From Conchocele bisecta (Eukaryota > Mollusca > Bivalvia > Lucinida > Thyasiridae), in contig CM055272.1 in assembly GCA_029237695.1 (NCBI GenBank), forward strand, positions 15,674,042 through 15,738,041: a stretch of DNA of 64,000 nucleotides, written 5' to 3'. A program made the translations under genes and the position numbers. A model generated the notes under the pieces. That model worked only from the letters and a program-made list of their open reading frames with translations. It ran no database searches and had not been told where the DNA came from. Numbering within the stretch: the first letter of the stretch is position 1; each line of letters opens with the position of its first letter. Positions 22,166-31,924 of the stretch are shown in pieces.

Positions 22166-22568
22166 TAAATCATCAGATATTCATGCGCAGTGTAGTACGG
22201 TAAAGAAAATGATCCAGATAGTTTATGCAATGCACCTTCTTTGATATACTAATATACTTAACAGTCATGCTAATGTATCATTTACATCACTTTCAAGCAT
22301 ATGAGTTGGGTTTATTTTGTAATCCGGAACATTTTCGTCATGTGAGGCGGTTTCAATACTAGCCGCTGACTTTTTGTGCCACCACAAGGGTTGTCACAGG
22401 AGATTGGTTTTTATCTTTCGTAACAATAATAAAACATATATTTTAATTAGTGAATATTCAGAGCAGAATGGGCGCAGTGTATGTGGAAATAGGTCCCACA
22501 ACATCCATACGACAAATTAAAGTAGCAGAGCAGGTCCGTACGCAGAGGGGGTGCGACGTGCACGTACG

Positions 22569-22803
22569 CACCCTCTTAACTCTTTCGACACCGCAGTCCT
22601 GTATAGTGATATTGGCAGAAAGTATAGATCCAGATGAGCCGGCTCGTAACACGTTTTGCAAGTAATTTTCATAATTTTGAGAACAAACATACCACATGGT
22701 TAAAAATGGACTGATCTGAAAATCATTTTGTGATGATTGGATTGGTTGCAAAATTAACTTATAAATAACATTAACATATACTATAAATAAGGGTAAAAGG
22801 GTT
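22569..22803. mobile_element. F6 repeat copy
   Basis: F6 is a roughly 240-bp repeat bounded by TTAACCCTTTCA-like ends. It holds a GATGAGACGGCTCGTCACGA palindromic centre next to TTGCAAGTAATTTTCATAAT and TGGTTGCAAAATTAAC. Other copies are at 24530, 27117, 36555 and 38141. This one lies just inside intron 1 of the RING gene, so the minus-strand frame seen past the donor is F6 sequence. Confidence 0.75.
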
Positions 22804-22864
22804 AATCTGCCGAGGTCTGTTCGTGGGTGTTCAAACAACATTTTGAGAGACTGTCCGCAATTAC

Positions 22865-23147
22865 CTCTCCTATGTGCATTCCTGTCACGTGACTTATTGA
22901 ATTCCTCACTAGCCGTCTGCCGCAGTTTCATCAGACAATCGGAGCAGAATGTGTGGCCGCACGGCAGGATCCGTGGTTTCTGATAGAATCCGTCACAAAC
23001 GTAGCACTTAAGGGCATCATGAACGTGGCCCGATCTATGTAATTGGTGCCTCCCGTATCCTTCCGACGAAGACGTGGATGCACTTCCGTCAACAACAAAC
23101 ATGGACGACCAGGCAACCATTTTGTAAACAACATAGACTCCAAACAT
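22865..23147 (-). CDS. RING-finger protein, exon 1 (N-terminal, RING)
   Basis: 94 codons plus one base, ending at donor AGAG/GTAATT in phase 1. Residues 48-71 give C-x2-C-x11-C-x-H-x2-C-x2-C (KCYVCDGF, ILPCGHTFCSDCL), the first six ligands of a C3HC4 RING. RINGs of this type usually act as E3 ubiquitin ligases by binding an E2; the substrate is unknown. The first ATG (23147) has a weak context. The tenth codon, ATG at 23120, has A at -3 and G at +4 and is the likelier start, giving 217 residues in all with exons 2 and 3. No B-box, coiled coil or NHL repeats are visible. It is divergently arranged with the SOX30-like gene. Confidence 0.8.
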
Positions 23148-23256
23148 TTACACAAACACAGAAAGGAGTCCGTCCATTTTAACAGCGGTTAGTGTCGCGT
23201 AGATGGACAGTACACCAAAAATCTGTCACGTATTAATTATAAATAAAATCGATTGT

Positions 23257-23264
23257 CCGGAAGT
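23257..23264 (+). promoter_or_regulatory. ETS-type site CCGGAAGT
   Basis: A consensus ETS core lies about 110-140 bp upstream of the RING gene start codons. Such sites are common in proximal promoters. Sequence match only. Confidence 0.3.
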
Positions 23265-23504
23265 AATGTATTATGTATATTTAATTATCTCCATCAATAC
23301 CACGTGAAACGGCAAACCTATCTAGTTGCCGTATCCAGTTGCTTTATTGATCTCGCTCAGGTGCGCCGCAGTTGCGTAGTTATTCTCAGGTATAACATCA
23401 ATACATAATCTATTAAACAGAACTAGATCAAATATGGATTTCACAGTTAAAGCACATCGTAAACAAGAGGCAATGAAAGAGCATACAATGCCCGCTGGTT
23501 AGTA

Positions 23505-23600
23505 TCAGTTAGATCACGGTTCGTCCGCATGTACGAGGAGATAATCCGCGAGCTTTAGCGAGCGGATTATCGCTCGTACATACGGACAAACGTGATCTAC
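23505..23600. repeat. Hairpin, about 40-bp arms
   Basis: AGATCACGGTTCGTCCGCAT onward is mirrored by ATACGGACAAACGTGATCT, with inner arms GATAATCCGC/GCGGATTATC. Confidence 0.8.
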
Positions 23601-23698
23601 CTTATATATCACATCCTCATGCACATACCTTGCACACGAGTTGTGTTAATACAGAAATAACACCCGGAAATATGTCAAAGATGTGATAATATATTGTT

Positions 23699-24178
23699 AA
23701 AGGTACATGCCCACTCAGTAGGCACACACTGTTCTTTATATCAGAGACACCATCTGAGACATTTTCTGGCAATATAAACATTCATTCACCATTACCCCAC
23801 GTATTGATTGGCATTATTATACATTTTATATCGGACGTAAATTTCCACACAGACATCAGGGGCGATGACCGTGTTTCCTTAAAGTGTTAACGGACATTAC
23901 TATTTATTCTCTGTATTTATTTTTTATGTACAATGATTATACATTATAATCTGTCGAAAATATATTTATTTCAGGTGACGCATTTAATTAGTATAAATAC
24001 TTAACAAATATCATGCCTCATTTGCATATGAAAATAGCTTGATACCACCGCGAGTCACTATCAGCAAAATTAATATTACTAATTGATTATATCTGTATAG
24101 CGGGCACTGGTGGAATAGTGATACAATTATACACTTATTTAATTCCTATATATAAAGAACATTTTTTGGGCATGTACC
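23699..24178 (+). mobile_element. F5 element, copy 3
   Basis: The left end is intact. The right end is shortened to GGGCATGTACC and abuts the segment duplicated from 16762. It lies between the two divergent genes. Confidence 0.78.
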
Positions 24179-24380
24179 CAGCAAATTAAAATCACATACT
24201 TATGCATAATGCGCAAATAAAGCACGTTGAATATGTATGTCATATGTCGAATTATAGTGACGTGTTTATATATGGCTGTGACTGGAGATATGGGGCTTAT
24301 TGGTTTTGCGACCAGTGTAGATCCAGATCAGTCTGTGCATCCGCATAAGCACCATTTCTCCAGTCACAGCCACATATGAC
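24175..24380 (+). repeat. Duplicated segment plus F3 remnant
   Basis: This is the partner of 16762. The F3 part is an internally deleted copy: its left third is joined directly to its right end (CGCATAAGCACCATTTCTCC). Confidence 0.75.
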
Positions 24381-24529
24381 GCCGTGCCTCACACTCGTGA
24401 CTGGTAACGACAGGTACGTAACGTAACTCTGAAAACAGTCCCGTAACGTCTGCTACAGACGGTATTTGGAGTGTTTTTCAGAGTTACGTTTCCGTAACTA
24501 GGTAGGTCACTGACAGCCACTAACAATTA

Positions 24530-24781
24530 ACCATTTGAACCCGAAAGTCCGCTATTTAGCGGTGCTTGTAAACAATGCAGATCCAGATGAGACGGCTCGT
24601 AACGAGCCGTCTCATCAGGACCTACACTTTTTGCAAGTAATTTTCATAATTTTGAGAGCAAAAACACCCCTTTTTCATAAATGGACTAGTCTGAAAATCA
24701 TTTTGTGGCTATTGCATTGGTTGCAAAATTAACATATCAAAATCCATTCCAGTTGCATGTACTTATGGGTGAAAGGGTTAA
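24530..24781. mobile_element. F6 repeat copy
   Basis: The centre reads GATGAGACGGCTCGTAACGA then GCCGTCTCATC. It ends GAAAGGGTTAA. Confidence 0.78.
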
Positions 24782-24919
24782 AACAGATATTAGTTTATTT
24801 TATTTCCACGTACCTTGTACTCTTCGCTCCGTTGCTCCTACGTTGGTTAGGTAAATAGTTAGCGTTGGTTAGGTAACTAGGTTAGCGTAAATTATCCGCA
24901 AACTAACGTTCCTCATTCC

Positions 24920-24963
24920 CGCGACGTCGTGACGTCGGTCCGCACATATGACGTGACGTCGAG
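24920..24963 (+). promoter_or_regulatory. Cluster of CRE-like TGACGT sites upstream of the SOX30-like gene
   Basis: GCGACGTCGTGACGTCGGTC and, 12 bp further on, ATGACGTGACGTCGAGG give four overlapping TGACGT/ACGTCA-type half-sites within 44 bp. They lie about 175-215 bp before the first in-frame ATG of exon 1. CREB/ATF/CREM factors bind such sites, and CREM drives many testis genes in mammals. A role here is inferred. No TATA box was identified. Confidence 0.35.
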
Positions 24964-25135
24964 GTAAAAACAAATTGGATGCAGGTGAAATACGGAAATC
25001 TATCGAGAAGAATGAAAACAATTAAAAGCGGGAGTAAATATAGACTTTGAGACACAAGAAGGGTCCACACATACTACACAAGGTACGCACATACTACACT
25101 ACAGAAAACATGTTGATAGTATTAGCACAGATTAT

Positions 25136-25727
25136 ATGTACATACTTAAAATCATGAGGTCAATAATTTCTCATGTAGCGCAAACAGATGAGCTCGGTGT
25201 TGTGCCTAAAAGCGTGAAGTTAGAACCCAATATTACAGCAAAACCTGTAGGATTTAACCAAAAGGATGGTGCAGTGAAATACGTTATTGTGCATCCTCAA
25301 CGAGATGGATCGTTCTCTAAACAAACTGATGAACATTCAACACAGAAGACCACGACCAACAACCCGCTTCACGTGGAAATAGCAACCAAACAGATGGACA
25401 TAAAGGCACCAGCTTATGCCACCAATGTTATATACGTTCATCCATCGAACCTGGTTTCTCAACCTGCCACCTCCCAAACAGCCGACGTCGCAGTAGGATC
25501 ACAGACACAGATCGAATACCATGACAAAAGTAGTTCACCTTTTATTGCTAGTACTGGTCAAAAGAAGGGTAATATCGCGCCAATATTGCCTCACATTATC
25601 AAAACAGAGACGGACGATGAAAGAATCAAGCACTTCACTGAGATGTATAAAAGAACAATAGTAAGCAATCGAGTTCCACCGACGACGGCGATGGACAAAG
25701 GGGAGCCAAAAGCAACAAAGGTGCCAG
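25136..25727 (+). CDS. SOX30: SOX30-like exon 1 (N-terminal region)
   Basis: 197 codons plus one base, donor CCAG/GTAATG, phase 1. The frame is open back to a stop at 25013 with no earlier ATG. ATG 25136 is in a poor context and ATG 25154 (A at -3) is an alternative. The sequence is low in known domains: VKYVIVHPQRDGS and a similar TNVIYVHPSN stretch, Thr/Gln/Ser-rich linkers and a charged end (ETDDERIKHFTEMYKR). It precedes the HMG box as the long disordered N-terminus does in SOX30. Confidence 0.7.
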
Positions 25728-26150
25728 GTAATGTATGTAGGTTGCCCGCTTTATGTTAAAGTTTATATTTATTAAAGGTCATTCGTATCAAATAAGCACA
25801 GAACGAACGTGATGAAACAGATAAATGAAAAATAATTAAATGATAGATTTGTATCGCATTTGTGAACCCAGTTGTGCCAATGAATCGCCAACAAAACCAT
25901 AGCGTCATAATAAATGGGTCACGCTTGACAACAAAACAAGACAAGCATGTTCATCGCTGGAATACAGACAGCTGCGCAGTTAAAAGTGACATGGTGCGAA
26001 CAGTAACTGTTGTAACCTACTGAGTCTGACTACGGACGGTACGGGAGTAGATTGCAAGAGTTACTGTCCGCAACTAGAGGCGGCACAGACCACGCACAGT
26101 CCGCGTGTAACCACACTTCTTTAGCAACATATTTATCTTTATTTTTTCAG

Positions 26151-26405
26151 GGACAAACTTTGAATACCGAACGCCGGGATCTAGCAACATTAACAAAAAT
26201 GGCCGCATCAAGCGACCAATGAACGCGTTCATGGTATGGGCACGTGACGTGAGAGGGAGACTTGCAGAGGCCATGCCAAACGCTACCAATTCGGATATAA
26301 GCGTCCAGCTGGGAGAGATGTGGAGCAGGCTGAACGAAAACGAGAAGAGATATTATTACAACGAAGCGGAGAGAATAAAACACAAACACAGGGAAGACTT
26401 CCCAG
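26151..26405 (+). CDS. SOX30: SOX30-like exon 2 (HMG box)
   Basis: 255-nt exon, TTTTTTCAG acceptor and CCCAG/GTATAT donor, phase 1 on both sides (residues 198-282). It has the SOX signature [12 protein letters not shown] at about 218-229, then [12 protein letters not shown] and [17 protein letters not shown] at this place and the KHRE-(E/D)-FP ending are features I associate with SOX30 rather than with other SOX groups, which have ISK-LG. The box folds into an L-shaped domain that bends DNA at (A/T)ACAA(A/T). The FMVW wedge residues are intact. Confidence 0.9.
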
Positions 26406-27388
26406 GTATATGTCTTATACATAGGTTATAGAGTTTGGAAAACCACGTGTAACTTCCCTTATAACAACTTCTAGGGCATCAATGACGTGAGAATTTGCGG
26501 AATTTTTCCATTTGAAGTCAAACTCAGTAACGTGACGTCAAATCGACAAATTCCACCAATTCCAGCGTCGAAGTATACCTACGGGAAGTTACGCATTTTC
26601 ATCCGTTTCATATCTAGTCTACGCACACTGTCGCTGGTCCTTATTTTGTTAACCGTTGACGGGCGGCTCATGCATACAACGAGCATACATGGATGTTCAT
26701 GTTGCGTTAAATGTACCAGCATCGGGCCAAACATAATATTTAATTGTTTCCCCTCCCGCTACCTACCCACCAAAATTATCAGAAATAAAATATTTTTTGG
26801 GTCGTTGGGTAGGAAAAATATTTTATTTCTTTTCAATTACCCACTCATGACCACATTGGTCAGTATATTTGCTCGTGATAATATATAGATCCCATCTGTA
26901 AACATTAATAATACAGAGTTTGGGCAAATAGAAATGGTATAAGGTGTAAGTATCTATCACAAAAAAATAATAACATAACATAGAATATTATTTAGAATGA
27001 AAAATATATTTTCTATACCGATATGAACCGGGTAGTGGGAGGGGAAACAACTATATTTTTAGTGTTGGTCTCACAATGCATATCCGTGCTAGAGAAGCAA
27101 ATATCGAAAATTCCGTTTAACCCTTTCACCTCTAAGTAACTGGAATGGATTTTGATATGTTAATTTGCAACAAATCCAATGGTCACAAAATGATTTTCAG
27201 ACAAGTCCATTTATGAAAAGGGGGTGTTTTTGTTCTCAAAAATATGAAAGGTATATGCAAAAAGTGCAGATCCTGATGAGACGGCTCGTCACGAGCCGGC
27301 TCATCTGGATCTGCACTGTTTGCAAACGTCGATATATCGGTCTTTCGGGTTCAAAGGGTTAACCTTAGTACACATTTATTCTTTCCAG
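26406..27388 (+). other. Intron 2
   Basis: It holds a dispersed repeat (26435-26475) shared with 18030-18070 and the F6 copy at 27117. An open frame at 26487-26888 shows no domain and is not called a gene. Confidence 0.6.
27117..27362. mobile_element. F6 repeat copy
   Basis: Ends TTTAACCCTTTCACC and TCAAAGGGTTAACC; the centre CGGCTCGTCACGAGCCG is a perfect palindrome. It stops 27 bp before exon 3. Confidence 0.8.
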
Positions 27389-27556
27389 ACTGGGTGTACA
27401 GACCGACAGCTGCTAGTCAGAAGTTTCACGAGCCTCTCCCGACAGTTGCCGAGTCCCTGGCGAACCTGCAGCAATACAAAATGACCCCGGCACCCATCCA
27501 ACCGAGGCCGCCAGTCAGTGAGTCGGAAACCAACCTCGCAGTGAAGTCTATTACAG
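27389..27556 (+). CDS. SOX30: SOX30-like exon 3 (end of HMG box)
   Basis: 168-nt exon, TTCTTTCCAG acceptor, ACAG/GTTAAA donor, phase 1 on both sides (residues 283-338). It begins DWVYRPTAASQ, completing the HMG box tail (FP-x-WVY-x-P in SOX30). The rest is a Pro-rich linker (TPAPIQPRPPVSESE). The split of the box after FP is consistent with exon 2 ending there. Confidence 0.85.
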
Positions 27557-27602
27557 GTTAAACAATACTACATGTGAAAAAGTAGTCCGGTATAAACACA
27601 CA

Positions 27603-27812
27603 TGGACAACTAAGCTTCGTACGACTAAAATGTTCGTAAATGCAAAACAATGTTAGTCTGTAAATGTTACATTAACAATGTTGTTTATGCAGTCTATATA
27701 TGTTCAATAAACATGATAAATGTAAATCCATCAATTGAAATTTCCACACGATCCTAAGTTTCTACTTACGAACATTTTAGTCGTACAAAGTTTAGTGAAT
27801 CGGCCCCCATGT
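27603..27812. mobile_element. F4 foldback MITE copy
   Basis: F4 is about 215-245 bp. The ends are GGGCCCGTTTCACTAAAC then TTCGTACGACTAAAATGTTC, mirrored at the other side. The inner arms are TTTACATTTATTGA and its complement around a GCTGCATATGCAGC centre. This copy has a diverged left end. Others are at 47430, 51131 and 55030. Confidence 0.78.
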
Positions 27813-28152
27813 GTATTGAGGTCACAAACACAGTTTGCTTGCAACCATTACTTCTAATTTCAACTCCATTTCTCAGCACATTTGTAGGATATACGAAAAT
27901 ATACTGAACCTTTTGGTCACGTGATGAAAACACGGGGTTGCAGTGGCCAAATAATGTAAACAATATTGGGGGACATGACGAGGTTGAATTCGTTTGTCTT
28001 ATGAGTAAGTGTACCTAATATTTTATTCATGCAGATCCAATGCAGATATGCTGCAGGTCCATACGAATAGTGAAAGTATGAGAGACTGGCCTTATTGGAT
28101 GATATTCGGTTCAATTATATAGTAAAACTATTTGGTATGGTCTAACCTACAG

Positions 28153-28563
28153 CCACCATTGTCGCTGGGTCGACGCCGCCTGAACATCCGACCAATCACC
28201 AAGTTCCCGCAACTGTTTGTAACACAATTACAACTGGGAATGGTGATTTGAAACAAAATGGCGTCCAATGCACTACAGCCGTCGACAACTGCAGAAATCT
28301 GTTACCAAAACCAGCCATATCCAGTACAACGAAGGGATTACTCGCAAATAAAATCACCCATGGACGAATAGAGCACGGTATACCGATAGTGAGAAATGTA
28401 AATATACTGCATCAGCAGTTACCGGCTCGGCAAATATTTACCGCAAGACCCGTGACTACAACCAGCGCCGCTACCGACGGTTTTGTCCCAATAGCCAGCC
28501 AGTTTCTACAAAATCGGCCGACCAATCTGAGCCGACTTCTTACAGAGCCAATGGGCATCCAAG
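28153..28563 (+). CDS. SOX30: SOX30-like exon 4
   Basis: 411-nt exon, AACCTACAG acceptor and CCAAG/GTAATA donor, phase 1 on both sides (residues 339-476). It is Thr/Pro/Asn-rich and probably disordered, with LLPKPAISSTTKG and NRPTNLSRLLTEPMG near the end. The only anchor for its place is the phase and the continuous frame of 137 codons without a stop. Confidence 0.72.
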
Positions 28564-28622
28564 GTAATACTTGCGCATGCATGCATGCAAAAGCAATTAA
28601 ATTTTCATTGTCAGTATGTATG

Positions 28623-29049
28623 CAAGGTGCATGATAACGTGGTTACACCAACAACAACAATGGCTGAAAGTGTTGAAAGCGCACCCACTCCAAAGTAAGT
28701 ATTATTTGATATTTTCCTTAATAGGGAATGGATTTTAATTAACTATTGCGCAGCAAACGGGTCTTCATGAGCTGCATTTGGTAGTCCCGGGAGTGCGGCA
28801 CATACTTATGTCGTTTTTGCGAAGAATCGGTCACGGAAATCGATTTTTCGCAAAAACCACAGAAGTATGGACCAAAGTACCGACATCACCAAATGCAGCT
28901 TAACAAGACGCGTTTGATGCGCCATATTTCATCAAAATCCGTTACATAATAGGACAAAATAAAAGAATACATTCTTTGAATCGGAGGTCTTCTGGAAGGT
29001 TCAGTACTTATTGTTGTTGTTGTTGTAACACACGTGATCATACACCTTG
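28623..29049. mobile_element. F2 MITE, copy 3
   Basis: Complete copy 60 bp after exon 4. The central hairpin has decayed on one side (CGGTCACGGAAATCG). Confidence 0.88.
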
Positions 29050-30187
29050 GTATTGTTCATTCTTGAAATGTTCCATAACTAATCTGCCTCTGTTCTCAAT
29101 AACATTAACCTTCAATACAACGCAGAACATCATGCTGTTGAGCAACGTTTTGAAAATACCACATTAAAAGGGCATAGCAGGATTTTACAGAAACATCGGT
29201 TAGATATTATCTACATGTGACTGTGACTGGAGAAACGGGGCTCATTACGCAAACATTGTATTAGCGAGCCTACCTCACCAAATCCCCGGTTACCTATGTA
29301 AACAGGGGGTTTGATGAGGTTGCCGCGCAATAGGTAATGCGGTCAAATAGGTCACGATGCAGCGACTATTTTCAATCAATAACTTATGTTGTAAGCGATT
29401 GTAATGTGTATTTTCAATATTTATATTATTAAAATGTATCATATCGGTACCCCTTTAAGTAATGTTTGTATATTTTAAATGTAATGATGTTGTCATGAAG
29501 CGCATGAATATAAGTATTAATTAATCCAGTTTATATTGAGGCAAATCACACAGCCTAAAAACATAGTGCTGGAGTATAAACCATAGTATCGTATATTATT
29601 CATAAGTATATCACTATTAAACATTAATTACAATATGTATGCATATTATTAAAACAGTAGATGCTACCGCTGTTTCGCTGTATGTGATATTTATAACAAA
29701 ATATTTTTTTTATTCGTCCGCGTACGGATTTCTGTCACACAAAGCGCCATTTTCAGTTCATATTTTGACCTGTGAATATGAACCGGACTAAGTTTAAACA
29801 ACGCTCGATTCCGTCCAATTCAGATTTCTCTGCAGAATGTTCAGACTAACTACATATTAAGCAATGTTGCTAAATAAGTGTTAACGGCTGGAACATGGTT
29901 ATCACTAAAAGGAAGAAACCACACTCGTATTATTGAAAAATAATATTTACCTGAGACCTCATGGAGGCCGCCATTAATCCAGTGTAAACAATAAACCGTG
30001 TGATCCCATTTCCTGAGTAGCCCCCGCTTAGTGAAACGATGTGCTAATCATGATATTATGTTCCCAATAATTGGAAACGGTTTGAATTTCTCGGTAAAAA
30101 CTACGAAAGTCATAAAAAAATAACGATGTATATTTAACATTGGATACGCTTAAACGGTATTACTCTCTCATCGGATCGTCAGTTGTC

Positions 30188-30385
30188 TATGGAACAATAT
30201 TTCTGCAATAATTAAATCCTGTGTACTCACTTTTGCTTACTTACAATTGACATCACATGTGTTCAATTACTGTTCCATGTGGCATGTGTACTGTTGTATC
30301 ATTTGTACTTACTATTACATTCGTTTAATTACTGGTCCACGTGACATGTGTATAAGTGTATCCTTTGTAATGACTATTGACTACT
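30188..30385 (+). repeat. Left terminal inverted repeat
   Basis: It ends near GACTATTGACTACT. Beyond it the arms share only subterminal motifs (CAACTGACTACTTACA, TTCATTTAA). Confidence 0.85.
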
Positions 30386-30499
30386 GTCTAGTGTATAATG
30401 CGTGTTGCATTCCCCATGATGACAATCGAGTCATTCATTTAATTGGATATACATGCATCTTATTTACACATTGGTGATCATTGGTGGTGGTAATTTACT

Positions 30500-31590
30500 T
30501 TCCTTATTGTATGTATCATAATACATGTGGGCGTGTGTTGATTTGTATTGATTATCAACTGACTACTTACATGTAACACATTACTGTTCTACAAGACTAC
30601 ATGTTGTGTCCTTATGTTACGCAATAGCAGTATAACCAATGCATTAGAAATATGCACTACCAAATATTTGGTATTACAAATGTAATACAAATGTAACAAC
30701 GGATCTTCACAATTGGAAACTGCAATCACCGATGTCAAATTAGCACCATGCACTATGCAGTTAGCATAATATGCAAATGTACCATATGATAACAGGTGGC
30801 GCTCTGAATTATAGCTCGGTAATGATCGGAATAATCCGATATATTTACGATTAGTAGCCGAAAAAGGAATTCGAATTTTCGGCTACAGTCCATCTCTGCA
30901 ATGTGTGTGGTTTCCGGTCGTGCAGTGAACTTGCACCACATGCGTGGGGTACCAGCGGCTTCTGAACAGGGGAAAATCAGCTGTTTCGGCCCAAAAAATG
31001 GAGTTCTTGAAGATGAAGATCTTTGTTTTCAACACCTAACCACCCCATCACACACTACAACTTCTGTTTCCCTCCATGGAATGTTTTCATATTTTGCTCA
31101 TGTGTTCTTGTCACCCATCCTGCTTCATCCTGCATCAGATGTACCACCCCCGCCCAGCCCAAAGGTCAAGGTCGTTTACTTATATCGTTGATTACAAGTA
31201 CATATGCGACCAAGTTTTCTTTCTCCAGTCTATTATAACTTTAGTTTGCCTCGATGCAAATCTTTTCATATTTGGCTCATTTCTTCTTATCATCATAATG
31301 CTTCATCAGCACAAAAGATGCTCCACCCCCCCGCCCAACACCAAGGTCACAGGCGCGGATACAGAAATAATTGCAGGGGGTGTGTGAAAATAAAAATTCA
31401 GCATAGCCGACCCCCAACCCTCCGCGAAATCGTCAAGTAGGGGGGTCCTGGGGGGGCCCTCCCCACACCCCCATAAATTTTTTTAGATGCCAGATCGCCG
31501 CAGATGCGATTTCCTGACACCTAGACCACGTAAAAAAGTCATCCAACTATTCGAGTATTGTAGATTTTGTTTTTTTCGTTTTTTTTTTTT
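30500..31590. other. Gene-free interior with degenerate repeat
   Basis: No gene is seen. About 31340-31680 matches the style of a dispersed element with GCGCGGATACAGAAATAAT at one end and TGTGTCCGCGCCTGG at the other (inverted ends). Its centre is filled by C/G runs. Confidence 0.4.
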
Positions 31591-31638
31591 TTTTTTGCCG
31601 AGAGCAGGGGGGTGGGTGGGGGGTGTCCGGACCCCCTG

Positions 31639-31669
<31 letters not shown>

Positions 31670-31670
31670 G
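31580..31670 (+). repeat. T-run followed by G- and C-runs
   Basis: A T tract at 31569-31596, a G-rich stretch (31606-31625) and a C tract of about 26 bases (31644-31669). Proline-rich frames here are artefacts. Confidence 0.85.
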
Positions 31671-31924
31671 TGTCCGCGCCTGGTCATTCACATATGACTA
31701 ATTGCGACCAAGTTTCTTCAGTCCTGCTGTAACTTCTGTTCATATTTGGATCAAGTTCTTTCTTGTTATTTATACACTGGATACATACGAACATACACCC
31801 AAACCCACCAATACTACGACCTTAAAACCTTTTGATCATGACCATTTTCACCTTTAAAATGTTTACTTAGCAGTTTTAGGACAAATCTATGTGCACGTTT
31901 CTCAATCCAACGTTCACGGTCAAG

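Larger units (their letters stand above)
17995..22864 (-). other. Intron 1 of the RING gene
   Basis: 4.9 kb with a phase-1 donor at 22864. It contains a 22-bp tandem repeat, F3, F6 and F7 copies, a large foldback (20185-20735) and G- and C-runs. No further exon was seen. Sequence at 18030-18070 (TTGGAAAATCACGAGTAACT) resembles 26435-26475 in the SOX30-like gene, so it is a dispersed repeat. Confidence 0.55.

Noticed and set aside
22458..22864. Extension of the RING frame past residue 94
   Set aside because: It runs over a clear GTAATT donor into F6 repeat sequence; exon 2 at 17994 continues the protein in the correct phase.
26487..26888. 133-codon frame in SOX30-like intron 2
   Set aside because: No domain, it overlaps a dispersed repeat, and it lies between two exons that join perfectly without it.
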